A stretch of DNA of 64,000 nucleotides, taken from contig CM038710.1 of the NCBI GenBank assembly GCA_021613375.1, positions 24,045,667 through 24,109,666 of the forward strand. Direction: 5' to 3'. The notes beneath the pieces were generated by a model that saw only the letters and a program-made list of their open reading frames with translations, did no database searches and had not been told where the DNA came from. Below are positions 26,572 to 37,560 of this stretch, one piece after another. The translations under genes were made by a program, and so were the position numbers. The DNA comes from Megaleporinus macrocephalus. Lineage: Eukaryota > Chordata > Actinopteri > Characiformes > Anostomidae. Position 1 is the first letter of the stretch; each line of letters starts with the position of its first letter.

Positions 26572-29500
26572 TGAATGTAAAAATACTGGTAGTCTCTGTT
26601 CAGGTGTAAAGTATATTTTAGTGAAATGGAAGAGAGAGTAAATCCACCCCCTCTTCAGGTGGGCTCTTCTGCATTCCACTTAGGTGTGTGTGGGAGAAAG
26701 GGGATGAGAACTCTCTTTTTAATGCAAAAGTAAGATTTTTCTAATGAACAGACAATGGACTTTTATACAGTAAACATTTACTAATGTATTTCTTCATGTT
26801 TATGTCCAAGTTTATGGCTGTTGTATCAAGTAGAGTGGCAACATTCTACTCAATATACGTTTTTATAGAATTTATTTCACATTTATACACCATTTAATTC
26901 ATACATTGAACTATTGATGTGAAGCTAAGGCTCTGGTAAATCCATTTCAAGCACCAAAACAGTTTGTCCATATACGTAAAATACATTTTTTACAAGATAT
27001 ATGAAGAATTTTAAAGTTGGACTTCAAGTTTTTCAGGTTTAGGACCAGATAATCTCCTCATACTTCCTCTAGGTCACTTATTTCCTTATTATTGAAACAG
27101 CAGAGACTGTTCTGAATATTTTGATATAAAATATGTGGGTATTATGTTGCATGCAAGTGTCTTTAAAGTATATATTAAAAAAAATCGAGATAATGCCCTT
27201 AGACCCCAAAGGGTTAAACTGGATTTGTGTTTAAAATTGAGCAGTACCAGCATGGTCAGGCCGGTTTCTGAGTCACTGGGTTTGGGCTTAATTTCATACC
27301 CGTGCAGAGCTCTAACTTATTGATGCACCTTTTGCTACTGTATGATGCACTTGCAGGCTCTTTTCTGTGTATATTAGATGTACTAAAATTTCCATGTTGT
27401 GATAAAGCGTGTTATATTTAATGGTGTTTCTTCATGTCTACACCAGAGTATTTACATAAATACATACATATGATATGAAACCTTGAAGAAAAAGTCACAG
27501 GATGTCAATATAAAGTAAGCCTCTTACGTCTTGCTCTTGTTGAAAGATGACTATTCGACCACCTCGATCTCCAGTAGCCAAAAGCTCTCCTGAATGATTG
27601 AACTCCACCGCAGATATAATGTCAGCTGTTAACACACACATTCAAATTCACACTGTATTATTACCAAGGGGGTAATACATAGGTTGGGAGAGTGTACAAC
27701 ACAATGTGCAATGTAGGAGTTTAAAAGCACTTAAAGAGAAAGAGCAGCATGTAGAGAATCTTTTGTCAAATGCTGCCATCTAGTACACTACATAAAATAT
27801 CCAACAACCACCCCCACCCCCTACCCCCCAACCACCAGCTAGGCAGAACAATGTCCTGCTCTGTTTTTCTGTCCTGAGGCTTCTGTTGACAGTTGCATGG
27901 TTCTGGGTAGTGCCATGATCTGCCTATTTAATAGATAAGATATTGAAAATACACACATTTACCTTGTAAAACACTACTACAGCTACAAACCCTATCTACA
28001 AAAAATTGCCTTCTTTTTCATTTGTATTTATACATTTTGTCAGAATATTTCAAACCTATTCAGAGAATATACGATTTTCCATGGTTTATTACATTCTTTT
28101 TTTACTGTTTATTATTATTAATTAATTTTTGACATGTGTTGTTTTAAAAATGCTCTATAAATAAGACTTCCTTTTGAACTTCTCTGAACAACTTTTGACT
28201 TTCCTCGTATATAAGAACAAAACAAGTGCAATATTTTACACTGTTTGTTAACACTCAGCTTCATGTCCATCAAAGTCTCTTGTCCTGGCAGAAGAGTAAA
28301 CCTTACCAAAAACACAATTGAACAGTTTATTTTCTGCACAAGCTACAACAATGCTTTATATCTGTTTATCACACATATAAATAACTCTGGCTAAAGTGTA
28401 TGAACTTTACAACTGTTCCAAATCCAAAGAGGATTCAAACATAATTCTGTATAGGAAGTGTGTACTTTGCAAATGTATGCAAAACGTGTGGTCATGAGGT
28501 TTCGGAGCACTCGTGGTTCTTGTTATTCTGCAATGTGTACACATCTTCTTAAAACCAAACAAAAGAGTCTGCTTATCCTTGTTTGTCACTCATTTGAAGA
28601 TAAAATGTTGAATATAACACCAATTACTCTTACCTTCAGTTACATCGTCATCAATGGCTCCCTTGACCTGAGAAAGACACCACTGCTTGATCTCGCAGCC
28701 CCCATCTCCTGCAATTCAAAAGAAGGTGAGGGCCGTACATCTAACATGAAGACCATAATTTAGGTTGGTACATCATCAAGTCACCATTTTTGTGCATGCT
28801 TTGCATCTGTATAGGCATTATAGGTTATGATTTGCCTCCCTTCCAGGTCTCCATCAGTGGTCACCAACTTTTTTTTTTTTTTTTTAACTGAAGATCTACT
28901 CACCTGCACACATTTGCTCACACTGCAATTTCCTAGACCTGAGAAGACTAATAAATCTCTTCTGTCTGAGAACTGGTGACCACAGAAACCAAAGGTTTAA
29001 GTAATGATGTAGGGAAACGATGCTCACACAAAATTAACAAACTATTCAGGCAAACTTAATCAATTACTTGGGTACACCTGGTATTTGCACATGACCGTAT
29101 GTCAAAGACTAATGGTGACAGTTTGTTTAAAAACAAAACATGTTCAGCTTCTCTGCTGGACATTACATTCACAGGTGTGAAACTAAAATTTAAAATATAG
29201 GTCTGTGTACAGAATAGAACTCTATGTGTAGGGTTACTTTCTTTAATGTTACTGACAAAAAATGTGACATTCGTATTTTAAAGGTTTAAAATTTAGCTGC
29301 TGTTGTCATTTTTGCACAGTGATAAGAAACATGTAATCAGTTAGTGTATTCAGATAAGCACGTCATTATGGCCCTGTACATGATGATGCAGAGAATATGC
29401 ATTTTAAAACACTAAAAGAATCAAACCGTTTCAGATTCATTGTTGAAATTTTGTGACAGTAGGAGTGTATGACCTCCTTTGTGGTAAAGAGGAGACATAA

Positions 29501-30927
29501 ATTTAGCTGAACTGTACAGAATGTGACCTTTCACTGCAATCACTCTACAAATTTCAACACGTTTTTATTTAGATCTTGTGTATGGGAATTGCATGCGCCC
29601 TGACACTATCAGGTACACCCTAACAGGTAAACTAAACAGCTGCCCAACGTACTAAGCTAAATGTACAGTGAATTTTTTTTTTTTGGTTTACTTTTGGTTT
29701 ACTTTTTCTGCTTTAAGTGTTGGAACTTGATAGAGCCTAGTAACGCTTACTCAGTTACATGTACATGTAAGACCAAACTGGATGAATTTGTTCTGTGTCT
29801 GTAATTTTAACATAATACATCTGTTTAGGTATGATATTTCCCTTTTCTATATGTTATTAGTGTTGATTTACTAATTAATATTTTTGTGGTTAATCAAATT
29901 ATGTTTGAGCAAATGTACCCAACAAACTTATATAAGAACACAGATTATTTAAAATCATGCATAATTTATTGTAATTAATTCATGGCGGAAGGCTACATGC
30001 AAGGCATTGAAAGTCAAAACAGTCCCCAGAGAAATCTCAGGGACTAAATTATTTAGGATTTTTGGGTGGAATTCCTCTCCAAGTTTATTTGTGGACAGAT
30101 GGTGAAGGTATTGAATGCCAAGTAAATAGCAGAACTGGAGTACAACTTCTGAAGTAGTTACTGAGATTGTATTTTTGCACTATTTTTAGGCTGTTTGTTG
30201 CTTGTTAACTAATTCTGCAAGGTAAAGAGTCTGGGGGTTTAGCTGCTCTGCTGATAATAAAACTGATGGGTTTTGATTGCTGATTTCAGTGCTTTTGCAA
30301 GAACCGCTGCAACTCACTGATAAACAAAAATCACTAAAATATAACAAAAGCGTTTTCGAGCGATGTCTAACAACGAGAAGTGATTACACAATCGGAGAAG
30401 AATAACAACACTTCTCTACAGTGAGCGTGATTTCACTACATTACTGTTGCCGCTCAAACGGCCCGAAATCACGAAGGAAGCTGCAGAGGTCTGAGAAGAA
30501 ACGACTGTGAATAGATCACCGTCTAACAACGTGTTTCCCTCCTAATCAACCGGACCCGACAATGAGCGTAAAAATGAGGAAAGACGCGGCCAAAGTTAGC
30601 CTCTTATTTGAATTCCCGGTTCCACCTTAAATGTTGCAACAGTTACATTCTTTGTTACATTCATTTAAGGTGGAACGGAGAAGTCGAATAAGAAGCTAAC
30701 TTAAGAAAACAAGCAGTCGAGCTTTTCCAGCAAACCGACAGCGAGCCTGAGTTTTACGGTAACCCCAAAATCAACTCAAACACTTTAAATAACAGAACGA
30801 TGTAATAAGTAACTCCAGTTCCTGAAACGCAAATTCTGTTAGTTGCTAACATCACTTGAGGGAATCTATATCATACACAATGTTACTTCCTCGTATCCAG
30901 TAAAACAGGCTGTGCCGTACCTTCCAT
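19310..30927 (-). CDS. ppp2r2a: PP2A 55-kDa regulatory subunit B, alpha-like, ten coding exons
   Basis: B55 subunits are seven-bladed WD40 propellers that give the PP2A A-C core its substrate choice in mitotic exit and signalling. Coding exons in transcript order: 30927-30921, 28708-28634, 27625-27528, 25377-25212, 24868-24756, 24253-24076, 23886-23722, 22844-22675, 21871-21780, 19589-19310. Every junction is AG/GT and in phase, giving 447 aa, the length of human PPP2R2A. Diagnostic segments include [20 protein letters not shown] near residue 11, [20 protein letters not shown] near 77, [11 protein letters not shown] near 194 and [13 protein letters not shown] [20 protein letters not shown] near 277. 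The N-terminus is of the A/D type, not B/C, and the bnip3l neighbour favours A. The last exon (residues 355-447) is much more divergent than the rest, with [10 protein letters not shown] and [16 protein letters not shown] where the family is nearly invariant. Paralogue a or b is unresolved. Confidence 0.93.
21872..22674. other. ppp2r2a intron 8
   Basis: AT-rich, about 800 bases. I see no exon or recognised repeat. The same holds for intron 9 (19590-21779), apart from copies of a short repeat near 19750 and 19995-20075 described in the findings. Confidence 0.6.
23206..23284. repeat. 16-bp inverted repeat in ppp2r2a intron 7
   Basis: TGTAATACTTCATCAG at 23206-23221 is matched by its exact reverse complement at 23269-23284, around a 47-base loop. 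It is probably a small fold-back repeat and has no known function. Confidence 0.85.
23995..24057. repeat. (CA)n microsatellite beside a splice donor
   Basis: About 30 CA units on the plus strand, read as (TG)n in the ppp2r2a transcript. It starts 18 bases into intron 6, just after the exon 6 donor at 24075. Confidence 0.95.
24904..24928. repeat. poly(A) run in ppp2r2a intron 4
   Basis: Uninterrupted run of roughly 25 A on the plus strand, within 40 bases of the exon 5 acceptor (24869). On the transcript strand it is a T-run that may lengthen the polypyrimidine tract. Confidence 0.9.
25843..27213 (+). mobile_element. piggyBac-type non-autonomous element in ppp2r2a intron 3
   Basis: A TTAA lies at each end (25839-25842 and 27214-27217), the signature target duplication of piggyBac transposons. 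Inside them the ends are inverted repeats: CCCCCTGGGGTC at the left and, on the other strand, CCCTTTGGGGTC at the right, 10 of 12 matching and starting with CCC. The element is 1371 bases. Near 26105-26180 a frame reads [18 protein letters not shown] before a stop, like the acidic N-terminus of a piggyBac transposase, but nothing resembling the DDD core remains. A (GT)n tract sits at 26528-26570. It lies wholly inside the intron between exons 3 and 4. Confidence 0.82.
26513..26570. repeat. (TTTA)n(GT)n compound microsatellite
   Basis: Several TTTA units followed by about 20 GT units, inside the piggyBac-type element. Confidence 0.93.
28709..30920. other. ppp2r2a intron 1
   Basis: The 2.2-kb intron after the seven-base coding part of exon 1. 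Apart from a fold-back repeat at 30593-30702 and a T-run near 28870 I see nothing recognisable. Intron 2 (27626-28633) is likewise featureless. Confidence 0.6.
30593..30702. repeat. imperfect fold-back repeat, 41-base arms
   Basis: The left arm 30593-30633 (starting AAGTTAGCCTCTTATT and ending GTTCCACCTTAAATG) is the reverse complement of 30662-30702 at about 35 of 41 positions, with a 28-base spacer. It resembles a small fold-back transposon and lies about 220 bases inside ppp2r2a intron 1. Confidence 0.85.
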
Positions 30928-31290
30928 GACAGGAGCGGATGTTCCCCGAGTCCGGGCCCTCTGCTGTTCGGAAAGATGACGGTCTTCCTACACAGATTGG
31001 CGGGTCTTTGTACGTACAGAAAGAACAATGAGCGAGAAAACGAATTCTAAATTTGCCACTAAACAGCTAAAGACCTAGTTCATAATCTCTTCTCTACACC
31101 GCAGAAACTGCAAACCATCTCCACTCGGCCGAAAAGTGGACCCAGCCGCAGCAGCCCTGACGTTCAGTCACGTCGGCGCTGGATTTCAAAGTAAAAGTCC
31201 TGCTCGTGCACCGAGAGTTTAGATAGCTTAAAAGATCCTGACTGCTGAGGCGTGCGTGGCTTAAAATAGCGTACATGCCCAGTACTGTTA
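30928..31290 (-). promoter_or_regulatory. ppp2r2a promoter / 5' UTR region
   Basis: Sequence upstream of the ppp2r2a ATG is relatively CpG-rich to about 31275, then turns AT-rich. Two CRE-like sites lie side by side, TGACGTTC at 31158 and GTCACGTC at 31167. Members of this PP2A subunit family usually have TATA-less CpG promoters, and no TATA box is evident. The start site is unknown. Confidence 0.45.
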
Positions 31291-31999
31291 AAACAAGTCG
31301 TATAAACCATGGTGTATAACATGTCTTATTTATTATTATTCTAATTGGAAAAAAGACAAATATGCAGAATATCTCTACCGGTGTCTATTGTCCCACTGTG
31401 ATGATGTCATGCGGTTTGCGCTTGATTCAAAATTAGACCACCAAAAAAAAGAATTTCGGTTTTGGCATGCTTTAACTAAATTTGGGGCAGCTAAGTGATA
31501 CGTTACAGTTAATTTAAATATCCTTAACGCAATGGACAAGAAAAAGAAAAAGAGCAGCAATTTGATGCTGCAACAAAAATGTATTTTTAGATGCGGCAAC
31601 TAAAATTACTATTAGAGAGATTAGTCTATTTTTAGTTTTTAGTTTTAGTAGACTGTTTTCTGATGATTAGTATTTTGTTTGGTTTATATAACATTATTTA
31701 ATAGTATTGTGTATGTACACCATATTGAGGCCTGCGTGCCTTAACAGTCAGGGTCCTCATTAAATATTCTTTTAAATATACTTTAAAAGGCAACAGGGTG
31801 GAAATAAATTCTATTTACATTTATGTTTTACAGTATATACATTTATAAGAGCGAGACTAAGCAGAAAAGGGATGATGTGTGTGCAGCAATCTATGCAGGG
31901 CACAAGACGGAAGGCAGTGGAGAGGAACGATGCAAAGAGGAAAAATTAAACTGATTTAAAATATTCAGTATCATCCCTGTCCAAAGAAAAACATGTATT

Positions 32000-32185
32000 T
32001 TATTTTTCTACATCAGTTGAACATGACAGTTGCCGTTTACTTTGTGTGAAAACATCATGATGAAGGACCAATAGAAATGCTCCAAATCACTTAGAAGAAA
32101 ATCTGGTTCCATTGACTTACATTAAAGAGTAAAGTAAGTTTTTGTCTTTTTGAAGATACTTGTTTTTGTTTGGATATCAATGATA
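32000..32185 (+). repeat. interspersed repeat, copy 1 of 2
   Basis: Similar to 63370-63590 in the same orientation. Shared ordered landmarks are GGACCAATAG-AATGCTCCAAA, AAAGTAAAGTAAGTTTTTG and a GATACTTGTTTTT-TTGGATATC-A-GATAT segment. Non-coding and of unknown family. Confidence 0.75.
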
Positions 32186-32959
32186 TGGTCACATGAGTGA
32201 GGGAGAGACTGGAGTGCTCTGGGAACATTCAGCAACCAGAAATTTTGCTGGTGATAAATAGCAACAACTGTCAACAATTTAACCAGCTTTACTAACATTT
32301 TTATGGTTGGTTGAAAAAAATTAAGTTGAATTTATGATTTCCTTCATGTATTTTGGGCACACAGTAAATAAAAAAATGCAGAATGTAAATCAGCTAAATG
32401 TGCATTAGCATGTATACAAATGTGCAAACTTTGAAAAATGCATTATTATATCATTATTATATCAACTATCTATTATCTAACATAAAATTTATAGTATGCC
32501 GGCCAAATATGGGTCAGTTTCGGGTAAATTCTAACAGACATCTGCATTATAATATCGTTACTAAGTGCAGAGATAGACTGCTGCATGAAAGATTAATGCA
32601 TGCTGAAGGGTTATTTTTTTATTTTGTTTGATAGCAGTACACCTCTGCAAGTTTCAGATATTGTAACTGAATTTCTAACTAGTCCAGCAGTTTGACTAGT
32701 CATTATTGTCCATCAGTGAGAGACATTTTCATAAAAGAGACCTGTAACATTTACTGTTACTAAGGTATATGTTGACATCTGTGATCACGTTTAGGAGATC
32801 TGTAATTACATTTTGACTCACTGAATTTCACAAGTTAAAGGTAAATTATAGATATCCCTAATTCTTATTCTTACTTCATCTTTTGAGTTTACCTACTACA
32901 TAGTTTGAGTTATCGCTGGTGTCATTTTAAGACAGAATGGCTTACCATAGGCACATCTC

Positions 32960-33440
32960 CTTGTATAGCCACACTCACTGCCCATTTTATCAGCTTCACT
33001 TACCATGTAGGTGCACTTTGTGCTTCTAGAATTAATTGTAGTTCATCTGTTTCTCTGTACTTTGTCTTCAATGGTCAGGAGCCCCACAGGACTGACACAG
33101 AGCAGGCTGATCATTCTCAGCATTGCAGTGACATTGACATGGTGGTGGTGTATTAGAATGTGTTGCGCTGGTATGGATCAGAGTGGATCAGACACAGCAT
33201 TGCTGCTGGAGTTTTTAAACACTTCTACCTTGTTGAGCACTGCCCATAGGACACTGTTGGCTGGATATTTCTCTTTTGTGGACTATTCTCAGTCAGCAGG
33301 TGACTAAGGTATTTAAAGGCTCCAACAGCACTGCTATGTCTGGTCCATACACACTAGCACCACACACACTAACACACCACCAGTATTTCAGTGTCACTGC
33401 TATGCTGAGAATGATCTACCACCCAAATGACCATTGCAGA
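32960..33440 (+). mobile_element. teleost interspersed repeat (non-coding)
   Basis: This matches a very common fish repeat: CCATTTTATCAGCTTCACTT, then GTGCACTTTGTGCTTCTAGA, GGTCAGGAGCCCCACAGGAC, GACATGGTGGTGGTGTATTA, a GGATCAGACACAGCA segment, then CACACTAACACACCACCAGT and a closing inverted echo of the middle (GTGTCACTGCTATGCTGAGA). A shorter copy lies at 41593-41780. It has the look of a non-autonomous DNA element. I give no superfamily. Confidence 0.75.
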
Positions 33441-33794
33441 ACAGTGTGAAAGGGGCTAATTTATTTCTTTTTTAATTGAACCCTAAAAGAGCTTTGTCAA
33501 AACTAGGCTCAACTGATTAACTTCAGTTTCATTTGATTTCTTTAGCTGTGGCCGTGACACATCAAAGATGTGCCTCTTTTTATTTGTGGATCATGACTTT
33601 TATTGTATTTTACAGAATACTGAGGCCTCTCGTTTTAGTGTAAAAAACATACCAGACAAAATGCATCAGCCATACAGCTGCTGGAATCACTCAGTGGGAA
33701 GTAGAAATGGCTTGAAAGCAGCTTTAAATTCTGCTGTTGTTCTATTTATTATTTATATATCCATACACATATTTAGTTTGACTTTTTCCTCTTG

Positions 33795-33965
33795 TCCTGC
33801 CAACTCTGTCTTCTGTAGCCAAGAATTCTCTTGAAAGATTAAACTTCACCGCAGACGTAATGCCAGACATAAATCTTAGCATGCAACTGCACACTGTATC
33901 ACCAGCAGGCTGGATAGCACGTTATCTTGCCATGCATAGGTACATAGGAGGGAGTCTGGACACAC
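33795..33965 (-). pseudogene. relic of ppp2r2a exon 3 and adjoining intron 2
   Basis: Plus-strand 33808-33866 aligns without gaps to the inner part of ppp2r2a exon 3 (27569-27627) at roughly 47 of 59 positions, including GTAGCCAA, TTCACCGCAGA and TAATG. Similarity runs on past the exon start into the intron: CACACTGTAT and then a TACATAGG-GGGAG-GT-ACACAC stretch appear in the same order. The inner third of the exon is damaged or deleted, and the acceptor CT has become GA. I find no convincing relic of exon 2 or 4 nearby. Intron sequence is included, so this is a DNA-level duplication, not a processed copy. It lies about 3 kb upstream of the live gene in the same orientation. Confidence 0.72.
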
Positions 33966-35285
33966 TAAAATCCAAAACTAATATGTTATAAATAATACTT
34001 ACTATAAGGTAAAGGCTATTCAGCACTTGACACATTGTAATGCAAATTGTGTATCATGAAAATGCTTTAATGTACTGTGAAGTCATATACTGTCTATCAT
34101 AAAAAATATTTGTAGTTAATTAGCTAAATCTTTGACATTATGGGAATTTACTCTAAGATAAAGAGTTAAACCCTCTCAACAAATTATTGCTATTACAAAT
34201 AATATCAGTAATTTGCACCTCTGCGTTTAGTATTTTGTCCAGCCTCTCTTTTTCAAAAAAGTTCCAGTAAAGTCTTACTCCAGACACTTTTGTGGTCAGA
34301 TGAAAGAAAAGACTTCCGTGTCACCCTAATATTTTTAGCTAGGAGATGCTTCAGATTTTTTAAAGTTGCACTGAAAGGCGAGTTCACGTTGACTAATTGC
34401 TGAACAATCGTTGAACAATCGTTGACAAGCGACTTTAAAAGGCCAGCTTTAAAAAAACATGATAAAGTCAAACAACATAGGTGGAGCCTGACATGCCCTT
34501 TCCAACAAGCCCACTGCTAGTCTTCAAGAAACCAGAGATATCTCACAAATTTGTATAGTTGACTTAAGCCGTGCGATGAAGGTCCAGATAACCAGAGAAA
34601 TTTATAGCGCTGTAACTTTAAACTACAGGATTATAGAGTGTTTAACCAACATTGTCTGACTTTTCATTGTAGTGTTTGGGAAACCAGAGATATTAATGAT
34701 CAATATCTGACCTTTGAAGCTCAGTAGATAAGTGGAGAAATGTGGGAACATATTGGACAAAATAATATGGTTGTAACTTCTTTTTAGGTTTTTCTTTGAG
34801 ATCCTAGCTTTTTTTTTCTTTCGGCCTTCCTGTGGATTTTTTACTTACATTGTCACCATTATGAAGGGTTATTCCCAGAGCAAACAGTTAAAGTTAAAAA
34901 AATAGAAAACATCAAAATTGAAACTAGGAAAAACATAGTGATAAAAATAATCAAATTTATAAAGAGAACCTAGTTAAAGAATGTTATGCACATTTTATAC
35001 TTATACATCTATCTATTGAGGATAATATAATAATTAGTAGTTCATTTAAAGATGAATGGTGTGAATTTTTGTGTATAAATAAAGGAAAATAAAGACCACA
35101 TTTACCCTCCCCAGGAGTAAGCGTGCCAGAAATATTGAAAATAACAATAATAAAAAATATCGCAATTTTATGTTGTATCACAGTGTCAAATATCCAAAAA
35201 CACAATGTCAAGTTTTAATAAGTAGTTTACAATCAAATCTTTGTGTTGTGTTTAAACCCCCAATAGCAGTGTTGCAATACATATT
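33966..35285. other. AT-rich spacer, nothing recognised
   Basis: About 1.3 kb of AT-rich DNA without a supportable gene, RNA or named repeat. A sub-segment at 34390-34440 holds a short direct repeat (TTGAACAATCG with TGAACAATCG). Confidence 0.6.
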
Positions 35286-35289
35286 CAGC

Positions 35290-35612
35290 CATTAGTCAAG
35301 TCAAGTGGGTTTTTATTGTCATTTCAACTACATACAGAGTGCACAGTGAAACGAAACAACGTTCCTCCAGGACCATGGTGCAACATAGACAGTGCATACA
35401 AGACACAAGTGCAACACAAACAAACAAGTGCGGACAGACAACACAACACAGTACAGACAGAGAATAATAAATAATTGCTGGTAGTGTGCAAATTGTGCAA
35501 TGTGTAATAAATAGAGTCCAGTGAGGTAGTAAAGTTATCGGTGCAATGCTTTGTGCAAAAATGTTTCCCATTTTTTTTCTGGGGTAAATGGTTGGAGAGA
35601 GAGAGAGGGAGA

Positions 35613-35657
<45 letters not shown>

Positions 35658-37560
35658 TACATGTACCAGAAAAGATATCAGTTCAGACGTTGAGTTGTGT
35701 TGAGAAGTCTGATGGCTTGGGGGAAGAAGCTGTTGCAGAGTCTGGTCGTGTTGGACCGGATGCTGCGGTACCTTCTTCCTGATGGCAGGAGGGAGAACAG
35801 TCTGTGTGAAGGGTGGGTGGGGTCATCCACAATGCTGGTTGCTTTGCGGGTGGTGTAAATGTCCAAGACGGAGGGGAGAGAGACTCCGATGATCCTCTCA
35901 GCTGTCCTCACAATGCGTTGGAGGGACTTGCGGTCAGAGGCTGTGCAGGTCCCAAACCAGGCAGTGATGCAGCTGCTTAGGATGCTCTCTATGGTTCCCC
36001 TATAGAAGAGGGTGAGGATGGGTGGAGGGAGACGGGCCTTTCTCAGCTTCTGGAGGAAGTAGAGACGCTGCTGGGCTTTCTTGGCTGTAGAGCTGGTGTT
36101 CAGGGACCAGGTGAGGTTCTCCGCTAGGTGGACACCAAGGAACTCGGTGCTCTTAATGATCTCCACAAAGGAGCCGTTGATGTTAGGCGGAGAGTGGTCC
36201 GGTCTTGATTTCCTGAAGTCAACAACCATTTCCTTGGTCTTCTCTACATTCCAGTGAAGGTTGTTGACTGTACACCAGTCTGTCAGCTGCTGTACCTCCT
36301 CCCTGTATGCTGACTCGTCGCCTTTGCTGATGAGACCCAGCACAGTTGTATCATCGGCGAACTTTATGATGCTGTTAGAACTGTGTTTCGCAACACAGTC
36401 ATGAGTCAGCAGGGTGAACAACAGAGGACTCAGTACACTGCCCTGGGGTGCCCCAGTGTTCATGGTGATGGTGCTGGAGCTGCTGTCCCCGAACCGGACT
36501 AACTGGGGCCTCCCTGTCAGGAAGTCCAGGATCCAGTTGCATAGGGGGGTGTTGAGGCCCAGCAAGCTTAACTTCCTGGTGAGATTCTGTGGGATGATGG
36601 TGTTGAATGCTGAACTGAAGTCTATGAAAAGCATTCTGACGTAGGTGTCCTTCTTCTCCAGGTGGGTAAGGGAGAGATGAAGGGTGGTGGTGATGGCATC
36701 GTCCGTGGAGCGGTTGGGACGATATGCGAATTGCAGGGGGTCCAATGAAGAGGGCAGTTGGGTCTTGATGTTCCTCATGACTAGCCTCTCGAAGCACTTC
36801 ATGATGATGAGCGTGAGAGCTACGGGACGGTAGTCATTGAGGCAGGACACCGTGGACTTCTTCGGCACGGGGACGATGGTGGTGGTCTTGAGGCACGTTG
36901 GGAAAGTGGAGCTGCGCAGGGAGATGTTGAAGATGTCCGTGAGAACATCTGTCAACTGGTCTGCACACTCTCTGAGCACTCTGCCAGGGATGTTGTCTGG
37001 TCCTGCAGCTTTCCGTGGGTTGACTCTGCGCAGAGTTTTCCTCACGTCCACTGCAGTCAGGCACAACACCTGCTCGTCTGGCTTGGGTGTGATCTTGCTC
37101 ACCAACGTGTTGTTCTGTGCCTCAAACCGTGCATAAAAGTCGTTCAGGGTATCGGGGAGGAAGGCATCACTGTCACAGGACGGTGGCATTGTCCTGTAGC
37201 TAGTGATTTCCTGGATGCCCTGCCACATGCGGCGCATGTCACGCGTGTCCTTGAAGTGGTTGTGGATTCTCTGGGCGTGTGCGTGCTTTGCCTCTCGGAT
37301 GGCTCGTGACAATTTGGCTCTTGCTTTCCTTAGGGCCGCCTTGTCACCCACTCTGTAGGCCGAGTCGCGGGTCCTCAGTAGCGCACGCACCTCAGGAGTC
37401 ATCTACGGCTTCTGGTTTGGGCGTATGGTGATGGTCTTGGAGACAGTGACATCATCAATACACTTGCTGATGTAGCCAGTGACTGATGCTGTGTACTCAA
37501 AACAGTCCTGAAGGGCAGAGATGGCTCCTGCCGGCCAGGTTTTCACCTGCTTCTGAACTA
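35290..37560 (-). mobile_element. LINE of the CR1/L2 type, 5'-truncated, with long RT frame
   Basis: A 574-aa frame (37402 to 35678) is a non-LTR reverse transcriptase. Motifs in order: [16 protein letters not shown] at 131, NDYRPVAL at 189, [16 protein letters not shown] at 221, [10 protein letters not shown] at 259, [13 protein letters not shown] at 317, FADD at 348-351, and the LINE C-terminus ending [10 protein letters not shown]. All three catalytic aspartates are present. Homology continues upstream of the ATG to about 37553 in the same frame, broken by one TAG at 37403-37405 directly before MTPEV, where relatives have Trp. The endonuclease domain is missing, as expected of 5' truncation. 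Below the stop are a GA microsatellite and a 3' tail with the fish LINE motif TTTTTATTGTCATTTCAACT (plus strand, near 35310). Confidence 0.92.
35595..35655. repeat. (GA)n microsatellite in the LINE 3' region
   Basis: About 60 bases of GA units with a few interruptions, just after the RT stop codon. Confidence 0.95.

Noticed and set aside
30900..31000. Possibility that the phosphatase gene is ppp2r2d or ppp2r2b/c
   Set aside because: B and C isoforms have a different N-terminus; D fits about as well as A on sequence, but the bnip3l neighbour matches PPP2R2A.
36399..37136. Frames of 76-132 codons inside the LINE
   Set aside because: Shadows of the reverse transcriptase frame.
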